59,299 nt of DNA, from NCBI GenBank assembly GCA_011051655.1, contig DRKS01000044.1:1-59299 (forward strand). Direction: 5' to 3'. Under the pieces are notes generated by a model. The model worked only from the letters and a program-made list of their open reading frames with translations. It did no database searches and was not told the DNA's origin. The position numbers and the translations under genes are program-made. The first letter of the stretch is position 1, and every line of letters starts with the position of its first letter. Positions 7,866 to 16,667 of this stretch are shown here, one piece after another. The DNA is from Sedimenticola sp. (GTDB taxonomy: Bacteria; Pseudomonadota; Gammaproteobacteria; Chromatiales; Chromatiaceae).

Positions 7866-9011
7866 TTACCAGACAATCTGCGGATTAAACCAATGCCTCA
7901 TCATCCAGGCATTATCCTCAAGCAGAGGGACCACGGATCTGTCCTTAAATGCCTTGGGTGGCACACCCATTCTGTCTCCCAGGTATAAATTATGGCAGGA
8001 ACTGCAGCCCAGCGTCGGTGACTTATAGGTCCCCCAGGCAAAACCGCCCAGCAGGCTTGAAACCACCAGAACGACCAGGACAAATGAGGCAGCCATTCTG
8101 CCGATGGATTTCACTTTACTGTTATTGGCCTTGTCCGCTGATTTTGCGCCAACACCGGCCGGAGCAGAATTGTCTGGCCGGCCTTTCTTGCCTTTCAAAT
8201 AGTACGGCATAAAGGCCAATGCGAGAAAGATTGCAAATGGCAGGAAAAGACCCAGAAATGGCGCCATGGACCCTTTGAAATACATAAATGGGAGCAGGAG
8301 TATGAGAAAAAACCATTCAGGCGCCGGAATCCCAACACCCTCAAGAGGAAGAGGGATAACCTCTGGGTCCAGGGTTGGCATCTGAATGTAAAAAGCCAGC
8401 ACAATAACCGCCACGAGAAATGGGACGGTAATCAAGGCATGCTTTCCCAAATAAACAAAAATCCCTTTTTTGCGGAGTTTTGAAAAGCAGTGAAGATCAA
8501 TCAGGATTATAGATATCAGCGGAAGTATAAAAATATGCGCAATAAGATTTCGGGGTAACGTAAAGGCCTTAATAAAAAACGCCTTTAATGATGGACCGAC
8601 CAGGGGGATTGAACCAACATAATTTGGCACCATTTCCATAAACCAGTAGCCTTTCCAGTCCCAAGGGAGAATAAGCCCGGTAACAAGAAAGAACAGCATC
8701 GGCAATAAAAGGAATACTCCCGTCAGCCATAACATTCTTTTTCTCTGATCAAGAAACTCTTTTCTCAGAAGACTGCGCACAGAATGGACAACAATACCGA
8801 CAAAGAAAAATACGGCTATCCAGCGATGCGCATCCCTTAGCCATGCCCAGGATGCAAGGTCGGTATAAAGATACTTTACGCTTGCATATGCCTCCTGCAG
8901 GGACGGCATATAAAACAGAGTCAGGAAAAGGCCGGTAAGCAGCTGCATAAGAATCAGCAGCATAGAAAGCCCCCCAAAGTAGTGCTTCCAGTGAGCATGC
9001 CCTATCTTCAT
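7866..9011 (-). CDS. Cytochrome b (b6/subunit IV fusion) with C-terminal heme c
   Basis: 381 residues from ATG at 9011, preceded by GGGAGG. The N-terminal half is a cytochrome b domain with paired heme His in 'LRDAHRW..VFFFVGIVVH' and 'RNLIAHIFILPLISIILIDLH'. The second half resembles subunit IV and contains the quinol-site 'PAPEWFF'. After a last membrane helix comes a CSSCH heme-c motif (about residue 336) and a tail 'RHWFNPQIVW' with the gene end. The whole is a one-chain version of the split pair at 22018/22720 and shares the tail motif. No Rieske protein is encoded near. Likely a quinol or menaquinol dehydrogenase passing electrons to periplasmic cytochromes. Confidence 0.8.
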   Translation of the reverse strand: MKIGHAHWKHYFGGLSMLLILMQLLTGLFLTLFYMPSLQEAYASVKYLYTDLASWAWLRDAHRWIAVFFFVGIVVHSVRSLLRKEFLDQRKRMLWLTGVFLLLPMLFFLVTGLILPWDWKGYWFMEMVPNYVGSIPLVGPSLKAFFIKAFTLPRNLIAHIFILPLISIILIDLHCFSKLRKKGIFVYLGKHALITVPFLVAVIVLAFYIQMPTLDPEVIPLPLEGVGIPAPEWFFLILLLPFMYFKGSMAPFLGLFLPFAIFLALAFMPYYLKGKKGRPDNSAPAGVGAKSADKANNSKVKSIGRMAASFVLVVLVVSSLLGGFAWGTYKSPTLGCSSCHNLYLGDRMGVPPKAFKDRSVVPLLEDNAWMMRHWFNPQIVW

Positions 9012-9353
9012 AACAACCAACCTCCCAGTTTGCGCAAAGAAGACTTCATCTTCTGGCCTAACAAAAAAACCGGCAGCATATCGCCCTTCGAACGCCCCTC
9101 GTATCGCAGCGGCGAAAAGTATATCATTATATTAGTATCTAATAAAATACCGGCTTGCGTTGAGGAAATGCTGGAGCCAGGGTTGGCTTTGGGCGCGTAC
9201 GCCAGAGATTCGATTTTCCCCAGCGCCATTTAAAATCAAGCGGTTACGGCAGGTATGGCGTAAAAACTCAGCTACCCATGAAATCATTCGCAGGCAGCCA
9301 CAGATTTTCCCATCTTCTGCGTAAAGCCGTGCGGTGCTCGTCTGCAAACTAAC
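9012..9353. other. Intergenic region with possible promoter
   Basis: About 340 bases without a convincing gene. On the minus strand a perfect TATAAT (around 9126-9131) lies about 115 bases upstream of the cytochrome b/c start and could be its -10 box. I see no clear -35, FNR box or terminator here. Confidence 0.3.
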
Positions 9354-10646
9354 TCATTGATTACTCAGGGACGGGGCGGCCGGGTATTGATGCTTTAGCA
9401 AAACAAATTTCTCTCCCTTATCACCGCCTTCCACGCGGTAAATAAAAGGATGTTTTACAATGCTTCCTTCAGGACTGAAGCTTATCGTCCCCGTTGCTCC
9501 TTCAAAACCCTTTATGCCAGCCAGTGCCTCCCTCACCTTGGTCGGCTTGGTCGTCCCCGCTTCCCTGATGGCTGCAGCCACCAGCATAAAAGAATCATAC
9601 GCCAAGGCTGCAAACCGGTCAGGGGTGCCTTTCTTATAGCCCTGTAGAAATTCTGTGGTTTTCGGCGATTTGCGATCCGGGGCAAAGGTCGCATACAGCA
9701 AGGATCCCCGCACCCCCTCACCTCCTCTCAGATATTCCGCAGTGAAGAGATCCTCTCCTCCAATGATTGGCAGGCTTAATTTGCTCTCTTTCAGTTCCTT
9801 GGCAAGCACCACCGCATCCTCCACCCCGCCGGTAAAGATTACAGCATGCAAGGTGTCCGGGCTGCTCTTAATGGCATCTATGACTTTCTCAAGGTTCTGC
9901 TGCCCCGTGTAGGTATCATAGGTATCGGCATCAATTTTTATCGATCCATTGAATTTCAGAACTGCCTGTTTAAACAACGAACTCAAATCCAGAGAATAAT
10001 CATATTGAGAAGCCGTCACCAGCGCATAGTTCTTATATCCGAGTTCGTTGGTGGTGTAGCTTATCAACTCCGTTGTTGCAAGCTCGTCTGGAAGCGAAGC
10101 CCTGAATACATAGGGACCGCTGCGCCCAATGCGCCTCCTGGTGCCAACAGCAATAAACAGGGTATGGGATCGGTTGACCATACGGGTCGGAGCAAAAGTC
10201 GACCAACCGGTAGGCGCGGACAATATCGCTATGACCCTTTGGTTAATAAGATGCTTTACGCCTTCACGCGTCAATCCGAGGTCATCCTTGTTATCGAAAT
10301 GGAGCACCTCGATTTCTTTACCATCTGCTCCCCCATGAGCATTATAGAACTTTGCCGCTGCCATAACGCCTTCCACTACGCTTAGGCCATAATGAGACTC
10401 CAGACCCGTTTCGGGGCCGATAACACCTATCTTTAATGGCCTTTCTTCCTCCTCTCTCTTCTTTTCTGCTTGCGCTGGATAGCTTTGTTGCGGCAAAACG
10501 ACAACCGGAACGTGCTTTATTTCTTTCTGTACCTTCGGCGCCTCGGATGAGGTGCTCTCCTGACCGTTATCCGAGCAACCATAAACCAACACTATCAGCA
10601 GAATAGCAATGGTGGCGTTTACCCTCTTATGCAGATTCTTGTTCAA
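9354..10646 (-). CDS. Branched-chain-amino-acid-type ABC substrate-binding lipoprotein
   Basis: 430 residues from a TTG start. A lipoprotein signal (IVLVYGC) and a Pro/Gln/Lys-rich linker precede a type I periplasmic binding fold (Peripla_BP_6). Family features are 'PLKIGVIGPETGLESHYGLSVVEGVMAAAKFYNAHGG' (split here by the linker), 'VIAILSAPTG' and 'FAALAYDSFMLVAAAI'. LivJ/AmiC/UrtA relatives bind amino acids, urea or amides. No matching LivHMGF transporter lies nearby; the adjacent ABC genes are of the Gld exporter type, so this protein may be a sensor or a stand-alone binding subunit. It follows the DUF4340 gene by 23 bases and is likely the last gene of that operon. Confidence 0.8.
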   Translation of the reverse strand: MNKNLHKRVNATIAILLIVLVYGCSDNGQESTSSEAPKVQKEIKHVPVVVLPQQSYPAQAEKKREEEERPLKIGVIGPETGLESHYGLSVVEGVMAAAKFYNAHGGADGKEIEVLHFDNKDDLGLTREGVKHLINQRVIAILSAPTGWSTFAPTRMVNRSHTLFIAVGTRRRIGRSGPYVFRASLPDELATTELISYTTNELGYKNYALVTASQYDYSLDLSSLFKQAVLKFNGSIKIDADTYDTYTGQQNLEKVIDAIKSSPDTLHAVIFTGGVEDAVVLAKELKESKLSLPIIGGEDLFTAEYLRGGEGVRGSLLYATFAPDRKSPKTTEFLQGYKKGTPDRFAALAYDSFMLVAAAIREAGTTKPTKVREALAGIKGFEGATGTISFSPEGSIVKHPFIYRVEGGDKGEKFVLLKHQYPAAPSLSNQ

Positions 10647-10669
10647 GCAGCGCCCCGCCCTGGTCAGGT

Positions 10670-11617
10670 TTACTCTGATAAATTATCCTTATTCCGAAGA
10701 ATGGCATTTACCAAGCCTTCTTCCACTACAAACACGTTTTCTGCCTGATTGGTCTTGGCAAAATACCCCCGGTTTGCCCTGTCCTTATCGCCTATTTCCA
10801 ATACATAGGGTAATTCATTTTTCTCTTCAAAAATTGTCAGTCTCAGTTTTGGAGCACTAAGGCCAAACGGGGCAAGGTCTGAGGGGCTTTCATCTTTAAA
10901 AACCTTTATCTCGGCATTCTTAATCTCAAAAAGGGTCTCGACAACCTTTTCCATTGAGGCCTTGCCCGCCTCTGGCTCAAGTATATGCCATCGTCCTTTG
11001 GTTTGCTCCACCACCACCTTCTCTGATCCCTTTGGCTCAATTACAAATCGCCTCATCTTCATCGGATCAAAGTCAAGAACGGTCTTGTCCCGCAGGTCGT
11101 AAGCCTCGACCCGCACCTCTTCCCTTACATCCGCATGAATACGGAAAATCTTGGTCTTTCCTTTGAGCATGGCATAGGCCACGTTATGGGTAGGGCCACT
11201 GACACCAAACTGGATGACTACATCCCTGTTGCCAAGATTAAAACCAATTTCAAGCTCAGGGTTGTCCAGGCCGAGTTCCTGCAACTTTGCCTGGTCTACA
11301 TGCTCAAAAAGCACGGCATCCTTTCTGGCCGTGATGACATTAGTGAGCAGCTTTTGTATTGCGTCGTCGTCACCCCTTGCACTCAACGGCTCTATCAGTT
11401 GCCAACCTTCCTGTGATCTCAAAACCCGTAGTTCCCGGCCCTCTCTGAGGTAGGTGATCCAAAACTCCGTAACATCATCAACGGTGAAGTGGAAAAGCCT
11501 GAGGCTTTTTTCTTTCGCAATGCGCGCCTCCTCCGCCTCTTGCTCAAAAAAGTAGAATGCACCACTGAGTATGATCAGAACGATAATCCAAAAAAGTGTC
11601 TTTTTGGAAAAATTCAC
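10670..11617 (-). CDS. DUF4340 membrane-anchored protein
   Basis: 315 residues with one N-terminal membrane helix (LFWIIVLIILSGAFYFF). Repeated alpha/beta units follow, each with 'V..FWI...EGRELRVLRSQEGWQLIEPL...DD..I..LL' wording, which is the DUF4340 pattern. These proteins regularly accompany GldG-like ABC subunits and are thought to be extracytoplasmic parts of such complexes. It overlaps the GldG-like gene by four bases (ATGA). Substrate or role unknown. Confidence 0.75.
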   Translation of the reverse strand: MNFSKKTLFWIIVLIILSGAFYFFEQEAEEARIAKEKSLRLFHFTVDDVTEFWITYLREGRELRVLRSQEGWQLIEPLSARGDDDAIQKLLTNVITARKDAVLFEHVDQAKLQELGLDNPELEIGFNLGNRDVVIQFGVSGPTHNVAYAMLKGKTKIFRIHADVREEVRVEAYDLRDKTVLDFDPMKMRRFVIEPKGSEKVVVEQTKGRWHILEPEAGKASMEKVVETLFEIKNAEIKVFKDESPSDLAPFGLSAPKLRLTIFEEKNELPYVLEIGDKDRANRGYFAKTNQAENVFVVEEGLVNAILRNKDNLSE

Positions 11618-13182
11618 TCAACCCTCCTCTTCTTGATGATCACAGCAATGCCAAACATCATCACCAGGGATGGCACAATAATCACGGAAAGCCAGAAAAC
11701 CAGCTTGCCTTGGGTATTGGTGAGCATAAGCGGTGTCAGGCCGGGTTCTTTTTTCCGTATGGAGATCAAAACATTCTCCTCAGCCAACCAGTTAAGCATG
11801 TTCAGGAAGAAATCCTTGTTGCCTGCCAGCTTTAAATGCGTATTGCCTGCAAAATCGGAATCACCGACTACAATGATTTTACCCCACTTCTTAAGGCTCG
11901 CTGAATTGTCCTCTGGTTTTTCCTCGCTTACCGTAACCTCAACTGCGGCAACCGCCGCTACGGTGAGGGGGCCCCGTTGGTGCTTGTCCGGGTCAAATTT
12001 GAGATTTTCATCAGTAAGCTCGCCGGTAATGGCCCAACTATTGGCGCTGGTCATGGCAAGGTTATAGCTGCCTTTTTCGGGTTCTTCCTTTATCTTTACC
12101 GATTGGGCGGCGGGATAGAAAGTGGCTACTGTGAAATCACTGGTAAGAATATGGTTTTTATTATATTCAACGACAACCGGTGTAAGATAGTTAGCGCCAT
12201 AGACTTGGCTCAGCTTGTCAATGATCAGGTTGTTCCCCACCTCAAACCCATAACCGGCCAAATAACTTGAAAGCACCTTGCCAGAACCCGGGTCAAGCAT
12301 AAACAGGACCCGTCCTCCGCCAAAGAGATATGAGGTGATCTTATCGAACTCGCTTGGCAATAGATCACTTTCTGGACCATTCAGCACAACTACCGCTGCA
12401 TCCTCAGGTATTTTTTCAACACTCATCAGCAGCAGCTCTTTTACCTTGTAGTTTTCTTTTTCAATCGCCTCCCTGGCCAAGGCATATCCATTATTTTTCA
12501 TGCTGTTGATGTCTTTCTCGCCATGGCCTTTAACGAAGTAGATGGTTTTAACATCCTCGCTCAGCAGCTTGATCAGGGCATTTGTTATCCTGGATTCCGA
12601 TTCGGTGCCCACAACCTCCTGCTTACCACCATATGAAAATACCGTAGTTCTATAAGAGGTGATGCCGTACTTTACGGCTTCCGCCGGACTCTTGTCCGGG
12701 TCTACAAACCGGAAGTTGAATTTTGGTGAATAGTAGGCATACTCCTTCAACAAATCGTGCATCGCCTGCCTGGTTCTCTCATCAGTCCGATAAAAGGCCA
12801 CGGCCTCCACATCATTCTTCAGTGATTTTAATATCTTGACCGTCTGTGAGGAGAGGGTATACCTTTTGTTCTCCGTCAGGTCGATACGCACCTTATAGCG
12901 CACCGACATAATGCTGATCATCCCCACAACCACTATAAAAACCGCGATCATGATTGCCGTATTGGCCGCATATTTGGTAGATCGCTTCGCTATGAGGTCC
13001 CTGATATCCGAGAAGCCAATATAGAGATAAAGCATGAGAGAGAGTAAGCCAATCCATAGGATGGTGATTGGCAAAGTACTCATCTCTCCGGTTATTGCAT
13101 AGATAATGCCCCCGATTGCTATCAGAACAGGAGCCAAAAGACCTATGAAGCGATTAAGCCCCTTACCTTTCATCATCGCCAC
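11614..13182 (-). CDS. GldG-like ABC-associated extracytoplasmic protein
   Basis: 522 residues. Two N-terminal membrane helices, one near residues 85-107, precede a large periplasmic domain with 'DLTENKRYTLSSQTVKILKSL', the hallmark of GldG/DUF4350-like proteins (ABC_transp_aux family). A glutamine-amidotransferase-like fold follows ('YFVKGHGEKDINS', 'VVLNGPESDLLPSE', 'GGRVLFMLDPG'). A final membrane helix and basic tail (IIKKRRVE) end the chain. Overlaps of 10 and 4 bases with its neighbours show one transcript with the ATPase and permease. Despite the name, gliding is not implied; such systems are widespread in non-gliding bacteria. Confidence 0.8.
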   Translation of the reverse strand: MAMMKGKGLNRFIGLLAPVLIAIGGIIYAITGEMSTLPITILWIGLLSLMLYLYIGFSDIRDLIAKRSTKYAANTAIMIAVFIVVVGMISIMSVRYKVRIDLTENKRYTLSSQTVKILKSLKNDVEAVAFYRTDERTRQAMHDLLKEYAYYSPKFNFRFVDPDKSPAEAVKYGITSYRTTVFSYGGKQEVVGTESESRITNALIKLLSEDVKTIYFVKGHGEKDINSMKNNGYALAREAIEKENYKVKELLLMSVEKIPEDAAVVVLNGPESDLLPSEFDKITSYLFGGGRVLFMLDPGSGKVLSSYLAGYGFEVGNNLIIDKLSQVYGANYLTPVVVEYNKNHILTSDFTVATFYPAAQSVKIKEEPEKGSYNLAMTSANSWAITGELTDENLKFDPDKHQRGPLTVAAVAAVEVTVSEEKPEDNSASLKKWGKIIVVGDSDFAGNTHLKLAGNKDFFLNMLNWLAEENVLISIRKKEPGLTPLMLTNTQGKLVFWLSVIIVPSLVMMFGIAVIIKKRRVE

Positions 13183-13955
13183 CTCTTTGATTCCAGGACT
13201 CTTAGGGTAAGGAACAGGAAAAGCACAATGAAACAGAAGTAATAAATTATGTCTTCCGTATCCAAGACTCCTTTTGCCATGCTCGCAATATGCTCATTAA
13301 TCGAAAGGTAGCTGAGTATCCGGCCAAAACCGCCGGACACAAAGGAAACTGAATAACTCATCATATAAAACAAGAAAAGCAGGCCAAATGAGATGGAAGC
13401 GGCAATAATCTGGTTTTCCGTCAGAGAGGAGGTGAAAATGCCGAGCGATATGAAAGCGGCCCCCATCAGAATGAGTCCCAGATAACCCGTGAGAATCGGC
13501 ATCACTTCCGGCTCCCCCAGCACGATCAGGAGGATTGGGAAAGTAGCCGTCAGCAGGATCATGGTCAGAAAAACAACAAAGCAGGCGAGAAATTTGCTGA
13601 TGACTACATCAATGTCATTCACCGGATAGGTTAGCAGCAGTTCAATGGTGCCTGTTTTCTTCTCTTCAGAAAAAAGGCGCATAGTCAATAATGGCGTCAT
13701 CAGCAGCATAATAATGCTTATGTTTCCAAACAGCGGCCTTACAACGGTCTCATTAATATTCAGAAGCTGGTACTGTTTGGCCAACATCGGATTGGACTGG
13801 GCCTGAAAGCTGACTACTGAGAAAGTCGCCAGCAGATTGTAAAAAAAGTAGCCCGTTATCAACAAGAACATCGTGATCACCACATAGGCAATCAGAGAGT
13901 TGAAATAACCTTTCAGCTCTTTCTGAAAGATAATTCCGATACTCCTGAAATTCAT
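13173..13955 (-). CDS. ABC-2 type permease (GldF/NosY-like)
   Basis: 260 residues, six membrane helices, beginning 'IFQKELKGYFNSLIAYVV', the amphipathic elbow typical of ABC-2 permeases including GldF and NosY. 'LLTMRLFSEEKKTGTIELLLTYPV' marks the first coupling loop. Translationally coupled to the ATPase gene (4-base overlap) and the GldG-like gene (10-base overlap). Because the window also has a NosZ homologue, a NosY role in CuZ assembly was considered, but the GldG/DUF4340 partners favour the Gld-type family. Confidence 0.8.
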   Translation of the reverse strand: MNFRSIGIIFQKELKGYFNSLIAYVVITMFLLITGYFFYNLLATFSVVSFQAQSNPMLAKQYQLLNINETVVRPLFGNISIIMLLMTPLLTMRLFSEEKKTGTIELLLTYPVNDIDVVISKFLACFVVFLTMILLTATFPILLIVLGEPEVMPILTGYLGLILMGAAFISLGIFTSSLTENQIIAASISFGLLFLFYMMSYSVSFVSGGFGRILSYLSINEHIASMAKGVLDTEDIIYYFCFIVLFLFLTLRVLESKRWR

Positions 13956-14887
13956 ATGTCCTCCTTGGTAATCAAGTTGATAAAGATCTCTTCCAAGCTT
14001 TTCTCAATAGGACGCATCTCGATAAGATCCCAACTATTTTGAGCAATCAGTGACTGAAGATTTTTTCTAACCAGCTTCTCATCATCGAAATCGACAATAA
14101 AGCCACAGGGATCTCCAGCAGCGACTTGTTCTCTTTCAGTGGCCTTGACACCTTCCACTCGCGTGATGGCCTTCTCAATGTCAGCCTCCGGCCCATCAAT
14201 GCGCAATAACAGTTTTGACGATTTCTTGGCAGTAAGGTTCTCCGGCTTGTCCACCGCCACCAACTTCCCCTTATTGATGATGATCACTCTGCCGCATAAA
14301 AGGCTGACTTCGGGCAGAATATGCGTACTCAGTATCACGGTGCGCTTCCCGGCCAGATCCCTGATGATTCTTCTTATCTCCTGGATCTGTTTTGGATCAA
14401 GCCCGACCGTAGGCTCGTCCAGGATCAAAACGTCCGGGTCATTGACCACAGCCTGGGCAAGTCCAACTCTCTGCCTGTACCCTCTTGAGCATGCGCTTAT
14501 CATTTTCGATGCAACATCATGGAGGCCGAAGTCATCAACTACCTGGTCAACACTCCTTTTTACATCCCTGGCCGGAACACCCTTCGCTCCCGCGGCAAAG
14601 GCCAGATAGTCGGTGACCTTCATATCTTCATAGAGAGGCACCCGCTCAGGCAGATAGCCAATCCTTTTTCGGACATTTAGCGAATCTTCGAAGCAGTCAT
14701 AGCCGGCAACCATGGCTTTCCCTTTCGTAGCCGGAAAAAAACAGGTCAAAATCCGCATCATAGTTGTTTTCCCGGCCCCATTCGGGCCAAGAAAACCTAC
14801 TATTTCGCCTTTTCCCACGGAGAAACTGATGTCATCGAGGGCCCGATGCTGGCCATAGTCTTTGGTTAAATGTTCAACTTCTATCAT
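13952..14887 (-). CDS. ABC transporter ATPase (GldA/NosF-like)
   Basis: 311 residues. Walker A 'GPNGAGKTT', signature region 'CSRGYRQRVGLAQAVV', Walker B 'VLILDEPTVGLDP' and H-loop 'ILSTHIL' are all intact. The signature reads YRQRV rather than LSGGQ, common in ABC-2 exporters. A C-terminal regulatory domain of about 90 residues follows. First gene of a five-gene minus-strand operon (ATPase, permease, GldG-like, DUF4340, binding lipoprotein). The start is about 550 bases from the next cytochrome gene and no FNR box was found before it. Confidence 0.85.
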   Translation of the reverse strand: MIEVEHLTKDYGQHRALDDISFSVGKGEIVGFLGPNGAGKTTMMRILTCFFPATKGKAMVAGYDCFEDSLNVRKRIGYLPERVPLYEDMKVTDYLAFAAGAKGVPARDVKRSVDQVVDDFGLHDVASKMISACSRGYRQRVGLAQAVVNDPDVLILDEPTVGLDPKQIQEIRRIIRDLAGKRTVILSTHILPEVSLLCGRVIIINKGKLVAVDKPENLTAKKSSKLLLRIDGPEADIEKAITRVEGVKATEREQVAAGDPCGFIVDFDDEKLVRKNLQSLIAQNSWDLIEMRPIEKSLEEIFINLITKEDI

Positions 14888-15250
14888 GGGATCTTTTACC
14901 GATCTGTAACTCTATATTTCAGCGTTCAGGATTGGAGGATTCTTAGAGAAAAGGGTTTTTCTCCGGCCCGGCAAAACCAAGGCTGGCCCCTGAGTAACCC
15001 CAGGCTTGTTTTACTTGATTGATGCGGCCCACACGATCATAAATTATACCAGCGGCGTCAGGCCAAACGGAGCGGATAAAGCAGGGTGCCTAGCTGCATA
15101 GCCGGGATTATTCTACGACAAATCCCCCGGAAGCCAAAGAATTATGGAAACAGCGGGACATCAAGAGAAGATTCTAGAATTGCCCGGCAGGTCAATGGAT
15201 GAGAATTTGCTGAGGGCTTCATTTGTACAATATCTGGGGGGCCCATAAAA

Positions 15251-15294
15251 AGAGAGGTGTGTTCCGAGATTTTCACTCGAATACGCACCTCTCT
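15251..15294 (-). terminator. Hairpin downstream of cytochrome c
   Basis: AGAGAGGTG pairs perfectly with CACCTCTCT (9 bp), with further pairing CGAG/CTCG inside. On the minus strand the stem is followed by TTTTA. It could be a second terminator for the cytochrome at 15442. Confidence 0.5.
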
Positions 15295-15387
15295 AAGCCT
15301 CTTGCCGCAACTGCGGTTCCGGGCTGGCCAGTCAGGTTTCCTGCGCTAGGCTGGGTTTATCCTCACTTGCCCCAATTGGTTTGATCT

Positions 15388-15424
15388 GCTTCACCGGACC
15401 CTTGGCTTGCGGGCCCGGTGAAGC
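15388..15424 (-). terminator. Strong GC-rich hairpin after cytochrome c gene
   Basis: GCTTCACCGGACCC pairs with GGGCCCGGTGAAGC with one weak pair and a 9-base loop, 18 bases past the stop of the 15442 gene. There is no T-run, so termination may need the hairpin at 15251 or Rho. Confidence 0.55.
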
Positions 15425-15441
15425 GATAAACCTTTATAGTT

Positions 15442-16395
15442 TTAATATCCAGCACTAAGTTTCTTAGAGACCTCCTCCGGCCTTTTCCTGAGCCCGCCTT
15501 CCACATATCCGCCGCCTTCCAGGCCGGCGCCGCGCCCAGGCAGGCTGGCTTCCACCATCTCCTGCTCTTCCTGGAACTCTTCACTCTGCAGATAGTTGAG
15601 TGCGTTCACATCTCCAGGAATCGGCTTGAAGGTGGATTTTGGATTCAGGTAATCATCCACGGACTTTGGCGGCCCTACATCCTGGTTGGCCCTTATCCAG
15701 GCAACCACATTCCAGATGTCCTGATCCAGCAGGATGTTACCCCAGGAAGGCATGGAGGGTGAAAGCCCTACCGCTTCGCCACCGCCTTTGATAACCGTAA
15801 ACAGCTGGAGATTGGATTTTTTCTGCATGTAGGAGCCTGCTGTCAAGGTCCTCGGTTTCGGATCGAGCATAGCCGCGTTGGGACCATCACCCTGCAGCGT
15901 CCAACCATGGCAGGCAACGCAATAGAAATAGTACCATTGCTTGCCCGCATTCGGATCGGCGCCATCAACAAGGGTTGACTTGAAGCTGGGCGACCAGTTG
16001 TTAACCCACTGGTTGTAGATCGCCTCTCCTTGTGCCGCATTTTCAACGCGATCCCACAATTCGGTCTTACCGGTATCTCCGCCCAGCGATCCACCATAAC
16101 CGCTATCGCCTTGCTTTTTAACATCCTTGGAGGAACGCTTGCCCACACCTGTCAGATAATCAAATGGCTCGATACCATAGGTGCTGCCTGCTTTGCCAAC
16201 CGCCATGGCGTCGGCTTCCGCCCCAAAGGACTCAACGGCCTTCTTCAGTTCCTCATCACTTTTAACGGGGCACTCGACCTTTTCGCCCGTCATGGTCGTG
16301 CATCTTTTCTCCGCGGCAAGAGCAACCGTGCTCCCCGCTAAAACCATCAGGCTGGTTGCTGCGACCAAGCATAGCCTACGTTTCTCACTCTTCAT
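15442..16395 (-). CDS. Periplasmic monoheme cytochrome c, FNR-box controlled
   Basis: 317 residues. A Sec signal peptide (ends ALA-AEK) leads to about 120 residues without known motif containing two Cys (KRC, VEC). A class I cytochrome c domain follows: CVACH at about residue 155, a possible Met ligand in 'GLSPSMPSWGN' near 218, then a C-terminal low-complexity Glu/Gly/Arg tail. Its heme domain resembles the cytochromes at 18522 and 28011 ('RTLT...LF.VIKGGG.AVGLS..MP.WG..L.DQDIW'). An FNR/DNR-type box lies about 150 bases upstream. Probably an electron carrier to a terminal reductase in this region. Confidence 0.8.
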   Translation of the reverse strand: MKSEKRRLCLVAATSLMVLAGSTVALAAEKRCTTMTGEKVECPVKSDEELKKAVESFGAEADAMAVGKAGSTYGIEPFDYLTGVGKRSSKDVKKQGDSGYGGSLGGDTGKTELWDRVENAAQGEAIYNQWVNNWSPSFKSTLVDGADPNAGKQWYYFYCVACHGWTLQGDGPNAAMLDPKPRTLTAGSYMQKKSNLQLFTVIKGGGEAVGLSPSMPSWGNILLDQDIWNVVAWIRANQDVGPPKSVDDYLNPKSTFKPIPGDVNALNYLQSEEFQEEQEMVEASLPGRGAGLEGGGYVEGGLRKRPEEVSKKLSAGY

Positions 16396-16520
16396 TTTAT
16401 ATCCCCCTGGTAAAAAATTGGGCTCATTTTATAGCCACAGTCCCGGCACTGCACTGTACCTTTTCTCCACCACAAACCCCTCCGTGATGAAAGATAACGG
16501 ACAATGATGTGAGGTAGATA

Positions 16521-16559
16521 GTAATACGATGCCACAGACCTTAAATTGACCTGCGTCAA
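16521..16559 (-). promoter_or_regulatory. FNR/DNR-type promoter for the cytochrome at 15442
   Basis: The palindrome TTGACCTGCGTCAA (16546-16559) fits TTGAY-N4-RTCAA, the site of FNR, DNR and NnrR. On the minus strand it is followed after 19 bases by TATTAC (16521-16526) as a -10 box, which puts the site near -40 (class II activation). The surrounding block is almost the same as at 26012 and 34907. Confidence 0.8.
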
Positions 16560-16667
16560 TTTGCCACAGGCAAATTAATCATCACCTCGTCGGGATCAGC
16601 CGCGCTCTTAATGTACTGATTTTATTGATTAAATAGAATACCCGAAAAGTTATTTACAAAGGTGGAG

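Larger units (their letters stand above)
14888..15441. other. Gene-free region between ABC operon and cytochrome
   Basis: Some 550 bases with no coding sequence I can defend in either strand. It must hold the ABC operon promoter at its left edge and the cytochrome terminators at its right edge (see 15251 and 15388). The middle has no repeat or recognisable gene remnant. Confidence 0.5.

Noticed and set aside
13173-14887. Standard NosF/NosY copper-site assembly pair
   Set aside because: Partners are GldG-like and DUF4340 rather than NosD and NosL, so Gld-type is the better call.
14888-15441. tRNA or riboswitch in the large gap
   Set aside because: No cloverleaf, TTC-loop box or known aptamer core was found on either strand.
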